Position numbers and translations under genes: made by a program
Notes under the pieces: model-generated
Told to the model about the DNA's origin: nothing
What the model saw: the letters and a program-made list of their open reading frames with translations, nothing else
The model's database searches: none
NCBI GenBank assembly: GCA_030737835.1
Contig: JAUJYN010000027.1
Span: forward strand, 1,426,001 to 1,490,000
DNA from: Acorus gramineus
Lineage: Eukaryota; Streptophyta; Magnoliopsida; Acorales; Acoraceae
Reading direction: 5' to 3'
Length of the DNA stretch: 64,000 nucleotides
Shown: positions 34,044-45,912 of the stretch, in pieces
How the letters are laid out: each line of letters opens with the position of its first letter
Numbering within the stretch: the stretch's first letter is position 1

Positions 34044-36798
34044 TGTAACGCCCCACATTTACCTAACCGTTTATCGGACGGTAAATGCGTCGCTACTAAA
34101 TTTAATCTAAATACAAGACAAAATTTGCAGCTCTTTTTTTTTTTTATGATAACAATATAATAAAACAGATGATAATAAATATAAATAATATCCAATGTTT
34201 TTAAATCACCAATGGTCTTACAAAATATCAGAGTTTTGCGGAAACAAGATACTAAAAGGAAATACACAATAAACCACCCCTGTGGGAGCCATCTAAACTG
34301 AACAAACCCAAATAGTCGATCGTGACTATAATTCACATTTGAACCACTACTTCGAAGATATTCATGAAAGATGCGAAAAGCCCAAACTTCAATTTGATCC
34401 TCGAAATATGCGATACCTGGTTATGAAACAACCAGCCCATATCGAAAAGGGTGAGCAATTAACTCAGTGAATAAGCCCATTGACAAATTACTTCACGTGA
34501 CAGTTATATATAAAAATAAGTTATATAAAATTCAGAATTTCTTTTAATAAATCTTTTATTTTATTAAATCGATTTAAAATCATGAACTTAAAAAAAAACA
34601 TTTTAATGCAAGCACATGGCCCAATCCTTGGCCCACACAAGAAAAAGCATGAGAGTTAAATGATACAATCATATATATACATAACATAAAGTTATATTAA
34701 AAACAAGAATTTCCTTTAATAAATCAATATAAATTCATGAGCTTAAAAAAAATATATATTTTAAAGCAATCATGTGGCCCAATCCTTGGCCCACGTTGTA
34801 GAAATCATGAGGTTTAAATGATATGACCGGGTCGGGTTCTTCAATCGGAAGAACCGTTTCCCCAAAATAGGTGTGCCAAGCCCCAAGCGACTAAATCGCT
34901 CAAAAAGCTCCCTCGAGGAGACGTCGGATCTAGAAGACGCTGATGGGTCGCCGCTGCCATCACTACGAGAACACCAGCACAGGATGCCCCGGTTGCTGCA
35001 AACTCCAAACAAAGGAATCCGCCGCTACAAGGAATGCTTTACCACACCCCTCACCGATCTTGGGACTCTTCGAGTCCTAGACCTTCCTCCCCAAAGGCGA
35101 AATACAACGGGGGGATTTATTCCTGAAATATGCTATGATGTGCATCTTAATAAAATCACCTAGGACTAGGTTGTCTCCACTAGTCCTAAATTTTTCCAAA
35201 AATATCAAAAATGATAATCCTTAATCCAAATGTTATTTCAAAAACATAAGCATTAGAAAATGTATTACATTAATTCTTGAAACATGAATAGCATAATACA
35301 TGCTATTTTAAATGACATAATGAATGAATTAAATCATGCAATTTTATTTAATAAAAATGAAATTTGACCAATATGAAAAAAATATGCAAATCATGCAAAT
35401 TTATCACAATAAATATCATTGGCATATGAAATTCAGCGTTATAGAGCAAAAGCTCACATGAAATAAATCGATAAGCCCACTCACCTCGAATGGACCCTAG
35501 GTCCGGAGAATGAAGCCCGCAACAAAATTTACAACCTAGATGAACCAAATAAATTATTAATTAAAACCTATAATTCAAGCCTAGACCTAATTTCTCTAAT
35601 CATAATCAATAGGTATAAATCTTTATACCCAATGATCTAAATTTATTTCATATAAATCATACAAAAGAAAATATAATAGAACCTAAGAAGAAAAATAAAA
35701 ACCTATTTACCATCTAACCAAACACTAAAAGACAAAACCAGAAAAGATAAAACACAGAAAAAGACAATATCCAGAAAATTCAAAATAATAATAAAATAAC
35801 AAAAATTGATATAATAACATGAAAACATACATTTTTCTCTATAAAAATAAACTATTAATTAGTAAAAGTTGAAAACAAATAAAACTTATCATCTTATGGA
35901 TTTGTATAAATCATAAAACTAGTATGATAAATTAAAAACTCATAGTTTAATAATCTAAACACATATCTATTCTTTAAAATAAATGATAAATCAAAACCCT
36001 AAGTTTATGAAGACTCAAAAATCCAAATACCTAACATAGATCTAATAATAATAAATTATAGATCAAAACCCTTGTTTTTTTTTTTATAAAATCATAAAAA
36101 TCTAACAACATGAACGTATATATATCAAAACTCTAATTTGATCAAAAACTAAAAATCCCATAACATAAAAATATATTTAACCATGAAAATAAATCAAAAC
36201 CCTAATTTTATTTTAAAAAAAGAAGACTTAATAACCTAAACATAAATCTAATATCACTAATAAATAACAATAATTTAAAAGAAAATCAATAGCCAAGAAG
36301 AGTACCTCTCTCTCTCTCTCTCTCTCTGCCGAATAGAATACACAGCCGCACACATTTTTTTTTTCTTTCACCCCAACATATATAATTAGATATCTAAACC
36401 TAACAAAAATTACAAACTGGCCCTGGATTGTTTCGGATTTACAAATAGGTCCCTATATGAATTACAGATAGGTCATTGCATCTTATTACAAGAAATTCAT
36501 AATTCAAAGCTAAGTCCCTGAAAATAAATAATAATGAAATCTCAAAACTTAATCTTTTGAGCTCTAAAATTTTATAAAATTGTAACCATTTAAAACCTTG
36601 AAAATCTTCGAAAGAAAATATATACAATTTTTAAAATGAACAAATAGTATTTAAAATTGCAAACTAAAATGGGCCCATAAGGATACACTAAATGGGCCAA
36701 AATTTAAAAACACACAAATTACAATAATTTTAATTCAAATATCCTATTTATATATTTAAATCAAATATATAAATAAGAGAAAATGCACAGGTGTTACA
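34044..36798 (-). mobile_element. LTR-E, right (5') copy
   Basis: 2,755 bp, nearly identical to 28576-31327. Runs on the minus strand from TGTAACACCTGTGC at 36798 to GGGGCGTTACA at 34044. Confidence 0.95.
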
Positions 36799-36803
36799 GT
36801 ACA

Positions 36804-36860
36804 TCTGCCGAACGCATCGGTAGTACCTACAGATGGGAGCCCTCTGTCAGGACAGCTTTC
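36804..36860 (-). mobile_element. LTR-B/C segment, second piece
   Basis: Continues 28192-28575 after the AT-rich element (GGTACTACC, GGGAGCCCTCTGTCAGGACAG). It is interrupted at 36861 by the solo LTR-B and resumes at 40443. Confidence 0.8.
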
Positions 36861-39800
36861 TGTTATGCCTGTGTCATTTGGAGCCATTTCGGTTAAGCCT
36901 TGGTCACTTCTGGGTCATTCAGGGCCTTTTTAATTTTTTGATCGGAGCCGCTAAAATTTTGGCTTTTAGCCACCTGCGGGAGTTAGAGTACTCTGATTGG
37001 AAATCTGACTGCATATTATGGGTTTTGGTACCATTTAGTACTACCCATAAAAATTTCATCGAATTCCGGTAACGTTTGGAAAAATATGCAGTTCCAAATC
37101 GTATCTGGGTTTTTGAGAGTTCCTAGTTTGATTAGTTGAATAGTGTGAGATATTTTGGTGAATGTGGTGACCTTGGGTAACCTTACCCCCCTTTGCTTAA
37201 TGATGAAGCAACCATTTGGCTATTTGAAGTGTTAGTGGGTGAGTTTAGGTTAGGTTCACCCCCTCATTTTTCCATTACACTCACCCCCCCCCCCCCAAGA
37301 GTGGAAAAATCTCTCTCTCTCTCTCTCCCTCTCCCACTCCCTACGTGGACTCCTCTTGGGCTCTCTTTCTCTCTTTCACACACATCCCCCATGTGTTTGT
37401 GTTAAAGCCTCAAAGAGAAGAGAAAGAGAAGGTGAAGGAGGAAGAGCAAGGTTTGTGTAGGTGTTGTTGTTGTTGTTGATTCTCCTCTCTCTAGCTCCCT
37501 TTACATGTCTTTCCCTCCTCTGTTTTTCAGCCAAGAAGGGCTGGTGAGAGGCTGAAGAGGAGGCGTGGTGGTGGTGGTGGTTGAGGTGGCCATGGGCGCG
37601 TCGAGAGCTCCGCATCTCCCTCTTTCCCTTTCCCTCTTTTGGTAAGTCCTCTTCCCCTTCTTCTTGATTTTTAGGACTGTTGGGATGGTTGGGGAGGTCA
37701 TGCATGCTAGGTAGATGGGTTAGAGTGTGTGTGAGGGGTTGGGGAGGGTTAAAAAGGGGTTAAGGATGGCTGGGCGCGCGCAGGGGCCTATCTGCGCGCG
37801 CAGAGGGGCGCTGGCAGGCGCAGGCGGGCGCACAGGCGTGCACGTGTGCATGCGGGCGGGTGCGCGCAGACGCTGGCAGGGAGCGGGGCGCGCGCGCGTG
37901 CGTGCGCGTGCTGGGGCATGCGTGGGGCTGGCCAGGGGCTCGGGTAGGTGCTGGGGCACTTGGGCATGCGTGCGTACGCGTGTGCTCGCATGCGTGCGAG
38001 CCCGTATGCGTGCATGTCTAAGTCTTTGGTAATTCTAGTGATTTCTAAGTGTTAAATTGTGATGTTACTCACCAAATTTGATGCCCTTACCTTGCAGATC
38101 TTGTCGGATGGGATGCGCGAGGTCCCGGGTTGCGGTGAGTGGTTCGATCCAATCCCCCCCCCCCCCTCTCGAGATGCGCTCGACGCGCGTAGTCGCGCGT
38201 CGCGCATCGATGGGGCCCCCTAGCTATACTACTTGTGTAGATAAGTAGTATGGCCATGCTTAAGCTATAATATGTAGATATCTTGCATGCTAGGCTTATA
38301 TACATGTATTGTATTCATGTATGAATGATTGTGTTGCATGAGCCCCTCTAGTATGGGCATGTATTTTTGGTAATGTGTATGGATGTATAGAATATGGCAT
38401 GCCTTAGGTAGTATTGTAATACTACTCCCACCATATTAATTGGAATATCCAGCATGAATAAGTCTGGGTTAATAACGGGCACCTGCCTAATATTCCCTTG
38501 CGATAAGACTCGAGGGCGTGGTGTAGTTGTTGCGCCCATGCTAATGGGGCAAAGCTATGACCAGCTTCATGAGATGATGATCTCTCTCGCCCTCTCCCTC
38601 TGAACGAACTGAGTAAGTAGACGCGATTTCCTACTCGACTCAGGTTCGTTTGGAATATTGGCATGCACCTGTTAGTGCACGAGATCGCGTTTGACCCTTT
38701 CTTTTAAGTTGGCGATATCCAACGCATGCTTAAGTTAGGCTTTGTGTGCTTATGTGATTAATGACCATGTATGCATGTTGTATGATTTATTATGATGTAA
38801 ATCCATGTTAGGGAGTGTCCCTATAATTATTAGATGATTGTGCATATGGTTCATGCACATAGCTAGATATAATTCTCCTGGATATATTTATATGCGCATG
38901 TTAAAAAACTGATAGGCCTATCTGAAATAGGCGTGGGTATGACTTGCTGTCGGGTTGTACCTTATTAGTTAGAGTGCTAGCGATGTAATCGTCCTGTGCA
39001 TCCGAGCGATGCACTAGTTTGGAATCCAGGAGAATTCGTTACCTTATCGGTTTGGTTAAGCCGGTAGTGGGGCATTAGGGTAAGCCTACCCGTACTAGGC
39101 GTGTATATGAACCGCCTGTCGGGTTATGTGCCTTGGGATTATTTCTGCGTGAGAGCAGAGGCAACCCCCTTGTGTCCGAGCGACGCAACCGTGTGGGAGT
39201 ACAATAGTGTTCGCTCTCTTCGATATGTGATTATCCAGAGTAGTTGATTTCCATGGGTTTGCTTTGCGAATATGGAATGTTTACTCCCAATGTCGTCCGT
39301 GTTGAAGAGGCCCGGGTTGTAGCTGTCCTGACAGAGGGCTCCCATCCGTAGGTACCACCGATGCGTTCGGGGGCGTACTGATCGTGGGAGTGTACCAGGT
39401 AGAGGCTACCTGGGAGAGGGCTAACGAATGATATTGCGAGCGTGGAATCGTTCTCCCCTTCGTTGGATCCGATGTAGGAACTTTTCGGCGTTGGAAAAGA
39501 TGTCTTGGCAGAGGGCTTCCATTCGTAGGTACCACCGAGGCGTTTGAAAGCGTACTGATCGTGGGAGTATAGTAGGTAGTGACTACCCGGGGAAAGGGCT
39601 ACCGGTGGACCAAGGGTGTAGAGCAGTCTAAGTCTCTTCCAAAAGTCCCAAGAGTCTCCCTCCGGGAGTGAGGGTGAGGATGAGGTGAAGACACATCGCC
39701 GCGTGACCCATTCGTTGTTCGTCCGTTCCCAAAGTTGTTGGGTCCGGTTGCGTATTGATGTTCAAAGACATCGTTGGGCAGTTATCTCGATGTAGATGAT

Positions 39801-40442
39801 CCGGCAGTGTTGTGTAAACCAGTAATTCCAGGTCTCTTCGACCAACGGTATGGTCTCTCCCCAAAAGTCCCAAGAGTCTCCCTCCAGGAGTGAGGGTGAG
39901 GGTGAGGTTGGTCGCGCCGCCGCGTGACCGTGTTATCCATGGGTTTCCACCCATGTTTTCCTTGAAAGGAAATTGCTTTAGTATTGAATTGTTATGGTGA
40001 TTGGTTTCCAGCCACTCACTGAGCTTGTAGCTCACCCATCGCATACTGTTTCTTTTCAAGGGTAGTGTTGGGCGTGGAGTTGGAGCTTCCCTGTGGCGTG
40101 GTCTTATGGGCGTTGAGCGTTCTTCCGGCGGGTGGCGAGTGCGAGGCTGTCAGCAGTCCTAGAGTCATTTTATGTATTGTAAATCGTGCATGTGGCACAG
40201 GTTGTATTTTATTTGGTCTAGAGTTGGCTCTCACAGGACAGTGATTATGTATTCGAGTCTGTAATAATGTTTTTGGTTTACAGACATTGTTTATATATTA
40301 TGCTTCTGCTTTTCAGTCAGTTATCACTATCTTTGCTTTGCCACCTTGTGTGTTGTTGTTGAAGTCTTTATTGACCTCAGGTATTGATAGCTGATATTTC
40401 ATTATTGCCACGTCTTGGGGATGGCCGCCTTGGGGCATGACA
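36861..40442 (+). mobile_element. Solo LTR-B
   Basis: Complete from TGTTATGCCTGTGTC to TTGGGGCATGACA (3,582 bp), with no internal region. CTTTC before and GCTTC after look like a target duplication with one difference. It has a (CT)n run near 37311-37328, donor-like TTGGTAAGTCC near 37640, CpG tract 37770-38015, CCTTGCAGATCT near 38090, GTGAGTGG near 38133, the stem-loop, and a B-specific stretch at about 38330-39250. Confidence 0.88.
38173..38208 (+). other. Conserved stem-loop (LTR-B)
   Basis: Outer arms GATGCG and CGCATC; inner arms GACGCGCG and CGCGCGTC around TAGT. Perfect pairing in both parts, with arm sequences different from LTR-A and LTR-A2. Confidence 0.65.
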
Positions 40443-41209
40443 GCTTCAACGCGGGTTTGAAGAAGGGGAGAACGATTCCATGCTCGCAAAATCATCCAGT
40501 AGCCCTCTCCCACGTAGCCTCTACTTGTCGACCTTCCACGATCGGTACATCATCCAGATGCATACCGCGATACGCATCAGTAGCACCTACAAGTGGTGGC
40601 ACCCAAACAGGACAGCTTCGACGCTGGGGTGTTCGACGCACGACAATGTCGGGAGGAAGCACCCACGTTCGCAAAGCGAACCCTATGGGAAAGTCAACTA
40701 TGCTCGATAATCACATATCGATGATATCGAATACTCTTGTACTCCCACATGGGTGCATCACTTGGACACGAGGGGTTACCTCTGCTCTCACGCAGAAATA
40801 AGCCCAAGGCATATAACCCAACAGGTAGTTCATATATGCGCCTAGTACGGGTAGGCCTAACTTAATGCCAAAGCTACCGGTTTAACAAAACCGATACAAC
40901 AAATGAATTCTCCTGAATTCCATTCAAGTGCATCACACGGATGCAGGGGCGATTACATCGCTCGCGCACTAACTAATGAGGTACATCCCGACAGCGGGTC
41001 GTACCCACGCCTATTTCAGATAGGCCTAATTAGTTTTAACATGCGCATATATTTTACAGGAGAATTATATCTTAGTTATGTGCATGAACCATATGCACGA
41101 TCACATATCAATTAATCATAGGGATATTCCCTAATATGGATTTACATCATAAACAACAAATCATACAACATGCATACAAGGTATGACCCACTTAAACATA
41201 TACATATAC
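40443..41209 (-). mobile_element. LTR-B segment, third piece
   Basis: Minus-strand LTR-B middle sequence mirroring about 38790-39300 of the solo LTR-B (alternating GGTTAAGCCGGT-type and GTCGGG-type words). It ends where a plus LTR-B starts. Confidence 0.78.
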
Positions 41210-41935
41210 TGTTATTCCTGTGTCATTTGGAGCCATTTCCGTTAAGCCTTGGTCACATCTAGGTCATTCAGAGCCTTTTTCTTTTTCGATCGGAGTCGCT
41301 AAAATTTTGGCTTTTAGCTACCTGCGGGAGTTGGAATACTCTGATTGAAAATCTAACTGCATATTATGGGTCCTGGTACCATTTTGTACTACCCATAAAA
41401 ATTTCATCAAATTCCGGTAACATTTTGAAAAATATGCAGTTCTGAATCACATTCGGGTTTGGCCGTTACTGGGTTTCGGTGAGAGATATTTTCGAGTGTG
41501 TGGTGCTTCTCCGCACGCTTCCCAATAAAGAAAAAATGAGTGGTTGAGTGAGGGTGAGCCTAACCCTAACCTCACCACCCCCTTATGGTCACCCCTAGAC
41601 ACTATTTGGGCTTGAAAAAGACATTTTTGCCCTCTCTCTCTCTCTCCCCCTCTCTCCCATTTCCTAGAACACTTTCTCTCCCTCTTTTGGTCTCTTTTTT
41701 TCCCACTTTGTGTGTGGAGAAGGAGGAGGAAGAAGCAAAAGAAGGAGAAGGTGAAGAAGGAAGCACAAGGAGTGTTTTGTGTATATGTTGTTGTTGTTGT
41801 GGTTTCTCTTCTCTCAAAGCTCCCTCTCATGTCTTCCCCCCCCCCCCCCGTTTTTTTCAGCCAAAGAAGGCTAAGGAGAGGCTGTGGAGGTGGTGGTGGT
41901 GGTTTAGGTGGTCGCGGGTGCATCAAGGGCCCCCG
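41210..41935 (+). mobile_element. LTR-B, 5' part
   Basis: Starts TGTTATTCCTGTGTCATTTG. U3 as in 36861; (CT)n near 41635-41645, (GAA)-rich stretch and TTTTTTTCAGCC near 41852. A plus LTR-C begins at 41936 inside it. Confidence 0.8.
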
Positions 41936-42889
41936 TGTTGTGCCTGTGTCATTTGGAGCACTCTGATTGAAAATTTGGGTACATAAATTTTTTCCTAGAA
42001 GTTATGTATTCCTGATTTGGTATTTGGATTTGATTTTGTTAAAATCCAAGATGAAGAGGTTTAAATATGAGTTTACTATCAGATGTCCAGTTTTGAGTTA
42101 GCTTTCGTACAGAAGTGGAATTAGATCAACTAGATTCTTGTAGTAAAAGTTATGGGTATTTTTCCAAGTATACCCCGGGGAGGGAAATTCTGGCAGCAGC
42201 CCTGTTCTATGTTTAGCTCTAATTTCAGAATAGTTAGAGGGATTATTTGATCTTGGTGTAAACATAACAGTTGTGGATAATCCTCTTGGCTTTCCAACGG
42301 ACTTGGAATTGTGCAATTCGGAGCTATATTGAAAAAGTTATGGCTGTTCCAGTGAAGCATGCGCAGAATTTCTAGTCAAAGGGCGACTTAGTCATTGCCA
42401 TCCTCTTTAGATATTTTTGTGTGATAAATATCTCTCTCTCTCCCCTCCCAAACCCCCACGCCTATTTTTTTTTGGTTCTCCTTCTCTCTTTCAAACCCCC
42501 CCCCCCCACCCTAGGTGTTTGTTTAAATGTCACAAAGAGAAGGAGATGGTGGAGAAGGAAGTGATGGTAGGTTTGGTTGTTGTTGTTGATCTCCTCTCTC
42601 TCAAGCTCCCTCTCATGCTCTATTCCCCCCCCCCCCACTGATTGCAGCCATAGAGGGCTGAGGAGGCTGAAGAGGTGGTGGTGGTGGTGGTGGTGGTTGA
42701 GGTGGCCGAGGGCGCGTTGAGGGCCCCCGAACCTCCCCATTTCGTTCCCCCTCCAAGGTGAGCTCCTCCCCTTCTTTTCTTGGTTTTCATGGCTTAAGGG
42801 GATGTTAGGGAGGTCATGCATGCTATGCATAGGGGTTAGGGTGTGTGTGAGGAGTTGGGAAGGGTTAAAATGGGGTTAGGAGGGGCTGG

Positions 42890-43400
42890 GCGCGTGCTGG
42901 GCCCAGTCTGCGCGCGTGCGCGCACAGGCGGGCGCGCAGACGAGCGCGGGCGCATGCGCGCGAGTGCGCGGGTGCACGCGGAGTGGTCGCACGGGTGCGC
43001 ATAGGCGCTGGTGCGAGCGGGGGTGCGCGCGAGGGCGTGCGCGTCAGCGTGCGCGCGCGCGGAGCAGTGAGCCTGGGCATGCGCTTGGGCGCGGGGCTGG
43101 GGACCAGTGCGCGCGCGCGCGTGCGTGCGTGTGCGTGGGCGTGCTGGGGCGTAGGGTGCAGCGCGGGGGTGCAGTGCGCGCGGGTACGCATTGGGCTGGA
43201 CGCGCGGTGCACGCGGGGGCGCGCGAGCTTGCGCGAGCAGTGCGCTGATAGTGCTGGGGTGCGTGCGTGCGCATTCGTGCGTGCGCGTGCGGGGGGCCAT
43301 GCGTGTGGCTGCCCAAGGGTTCGGGTAGGTGTCGGGGCACTCGGACTCGCGTGCGTACGTGCGTGCTCGCATGCGTGCGAGCCCGTATGCATGCTTGTCC
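42890..43400 (+). repeat. CpG-rich alternating tract in LTR-C
   Basis: About 510 bp of alternating purine-pyrimidine sequence (GCGCGCGCGCGTGCGTGCGT near 43115). Strong candidate for Z-DNA formation. Not coding. Confidence 0.8.
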
Positions 43401-43552
43401 GAGTATTGGGTATTTCTAATGATTTCTATGTGTAAATTGTGTTGTTTCTCACCAGTTGGATGCCCTACCTTGCAGATCTCGTCGGATGGGATGCGCGAGG
43501 TCCCGGGTTGTAAGGTGAGTGGTTTGATTCCAATCCCCCCCCCCCTCTCTAG

Positions 43553-43590
43553 GGATGCGCTCGACCCGCATAGACGCGCGTCGCGCATCG
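43553..43590 (+). other. Conserved stem-loop (LTR-C)
   Basis: Outer GATGCG and CGCATC pair perfectly. Inner arms GACCCGCA and CGCGCGTC pair with two weak positions. Same place relative to GTGAGTGG as in the other types. Confidence 0.5.
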
Positions 43591-44168
43591 ATGGGGCCCC
43601 CTAGCTATAATATGTAAATAATATGCATGCCACCCTAGACTTTGTATGCTAGGGATATGCACCCTTATATCATGTATAGCGGCCTATGCATGTTTAGTCA
43701 CCATGTCCTTTTGATTGGAAGGCCCCGACCTATGCATGTTCCCATTTAGTTTAATTTATTTAAATCAAGATGGGATTATGTGATTATATTGTTGTAAGCA
43801 TGCCTTAGAGAATATTATAACCTTGTTGTTATAATATATGTTTCCCTGCATCTTAGTTATGCGCCCTGGAGGAATTCTTGAGAATTCATGACATTAGAAA
43901 TGTTAGGAAGCGTTGTCGACGGATCCAAGAGGATCGCATGCGTGTGAGTAGGCTGTTCTCTTCCCTTCGTCGGATCCGTGTAGGGACTCCCCGGCGTTAG
44001 ACAGGCTATCCTGACAGAGGGCTCCCATCTGTAGGTACCTCCGATGTGTTCGGACAGTGCTGATCGTGGGAGTATACCAGGTAAGCTATAGAGAGGGGAC
44101 GTGCTCTCGGTGGACCAAGGATGAATAGCAGTCTAGTCAGTCCCAAAAGGCCCATGTCACCCCCTAAA

Positions 44169-44193
44169 GGGTGAGGGTGAGGGTGGGGTGGGT
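44169..44193 (+). promoter_or_regulatory. G-quadruplex-prone block in LTR-C
   Basis: GGGTGAGGGTGAGGGTGGGG then TGGG, identical in layout to the LTR-A block. Confidence 0.55.
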
Positions 44194-45311
44194 CGGCGAT
44201 GTTACGACCCACTAGCTTGTACAGTTACTCCCGTTTAGTGACTGTAATTATTTTAAGGTTAATAGGTGTTGCGTTGCATAGTTTGTGCCATTCACTGAGT
44301 GTGTGGCACACCCCTCGCATATTCTTCTCCTCCAGAGTGGTAGTTGTTTCCATGGGGTTCGCTTTGCGAACATGGAATGTTCACTCCCAATGTTGCCCGA
44401 GTTGAAGAGGCCGGGTTGTAGCTGTCCTGACAGAGGGCTCCCATCCGTAGGTACCACCGATGCAGTCGGAGGAGTACCGATCGTGGGAGTATACCAGGTA
44501 GAGGCTACCCGGAAGAGGGCTAACGAATGATATTGCAAGCGTGGAATCGTTCTCCCCTTCGTTGGATCCGATGTAGGAACTCCCGGCGTTGGCTGTACCT
44601 GTCAGAGGACTAGGCGGAGGCCACGAGGGTGGGAGAGGCTACCGGTGGACCAGGGGTGTAGAGCAGTCTAAGTATCTTCCCAAAGTCCCAAGATGTCTCC
44701 TTTCAGGAGTGAGGGTGTGGATGAGGCGAAGACACGTCGCCTCGTGACCCATTCATTGTTCGACCGTTCCCATAGTTGTTGGGTCCGGTCTCGTGATCGA
44801 TGTTGAAGGACATCGTTGGGCGATTGTCTAGATGTAGATGATCCAGTAGTGTTGAGTAGACCAGTAAATCTGGGTCTCTTTGACCGACGATATGGTCTCT
44901 AGACAAGTAAATCCGGGTCTCTTCGACCGACGGTATGGTCTCTCCCCATAAGTCCCAAAAGACTCCCTCCGGGAGTGAGGGTGGGGGTGAGGTTGGTCGC
45001 GCCGCCGCATGACCCTGTTATCCATGGGTTACTACCCATGTTTTCCTTGAAAGGAAATTGATTATGTGTTGAACTGTAGAATGGTGATTGGTTTCCAACC
45101 ACTCACTGAGCTTGTAGCTCACCCCTCGCATATTGTTTCTTTTCAGGGGCAGTGTTGGGCATGGAGCTGGAGCTTTCCTGTGGCGTGGTGTTATGGGCAT
45201 GGAGCGTTCTGCCGGCGGGTGGCGAGTGCGAGGCTTTCAGCATTCCTAGAGTCATTTTATGCTTTGTAAATCGTGCATGTGGCACAGGTTGTATTTTCTT
45301 TGGTCTAGACT

Positions 45312-45795
45312 TAATCAACCATCGCTCAGGGGCAAGGGGGTCCGCCGTCTGTCCATGGAACTCGGGAGGGTGGAGCTTCAGAAAGGCAGTGAGGCCACTC
45401 TGATGCACTCGCGCTGCAGCCTCCAGCTCCACCTCCCTCTCTAGGGGATCCTGAACTCCCACCACTGGAATCACCACGGGGACAGGGGGTACGTCGGGCA
45501 CCACTGGTGGATCTGCCACCAAGGGGACCTGTGGTACTACCACGCGGGCCGCCCTCAGCTCCTGAATCTCTCGAGCCTGCTCAGCTAACGCCCTAGTCTG
45601 GGCCTCCAGTGCTCTGGTCTGAGTCTCCACCAGATCTGCTATCCGAGCGTAAGCACGCTCCCATGCAGGAGGCTCCTGCGCCAGTCCTGGCCCCATAGCC
45701 GAGGACTCTCCAGTAGCATCCTCGCCTCTGGTAGGTCCGGGAACCTTCAGAGGCCGAGAGGGACCAAGTCCACGCATTCCTCTGCGAGGAGGCAT
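45312..45795 (-). pseudogene. gag: Gag N-terminal fragment of a minus LTR-A element
   Basis: Begins MPPRRGMRGLGPSRPLKV at 45795 on the minus strand and runs in one frame through a coiled-coil-like stretch (VETQTRALEAQTRALAEQA) and a proline-valine-rich linker to [18 protein letters not shown]. About 160 codons of Gypsy gag are present; the rest of gag and all of pol are missing. It is only slightly decayed. The PBS and 5' LTR follow to the right on the same strand. Confidence 0.88.
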
Positions 45796-45899
45796 ATCAG
45801 CAACCTAAGAAAACAAGACACTAGGATCAGAATACTCATATAGAAATCCTAGGACTCATCTCTACGAAAAAAAAAAAACAATTGGCTTTGACAAAACCA

Positions 45900-45912
45900 A
45901 GCTCTGATACCA
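45900..45912 (-). other. Primer-binding site, minus element
   Basis: TGGTATCAGAGCT on the minus strand: the tRNA-iMet site with one difference at the end. It lies five bases from the LTR end at 45918. Confidence 0.9.

Larger units (their letters stand above)
28576..36798 (-). mobile_element. Young non-autonomous LTR-E retrotransposon
   Basis: Complete structure on the minus strand: 5' LTR 34044-36798, PBS 34029-34041, internal region to 31343, polypurine tract 31328-31342, 3' LTR 28576-31327. GTACA flanks it at 28571-28575 and 36799-36803. The LTRs (2,755 and 2,752 bp) differ by only about six to eight substitutions and some short-run indels on hand comparison. At the commonly used grass rate of 1.3e-8 per site per year this is on the order of 0.1-0.2 million years. 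The 2.7-kb interior has no working gag or pol, only a badly decayed protease-like stretch. It must have been moved by proteins made elsewhere. The whole element is AT-rich, unlike its GC-rich host LTR. Confidence 0.95.
41936..45311 (+). mobile_element. LTR-C, nearly complete
   Basis: Starts TGTTGTGCCTGTGTCATTTG at 41936 and follows the full LTR-C order: U3, CT-rich stretch, TTGCAGCC, donor-like AAGGTGAGCTCC, CpG tract (42890-43400), TTGCAGATCT, GTGAGTGG, stem-loop, dyad, repeated GGATCC/GGTACC modules, TTTCTTTTCAG. It stops about 240 bp short of the usual LTR end, next to a gag fragment in the opposite sense. Confidence 0.85.

Noticed and set aside
45103-45795. A 230-codon frame beginning with gag
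   Set aside because: Only the gag part (to about 45312) is coding. The rest is antisense LTR read by chance across a junction between two elements.
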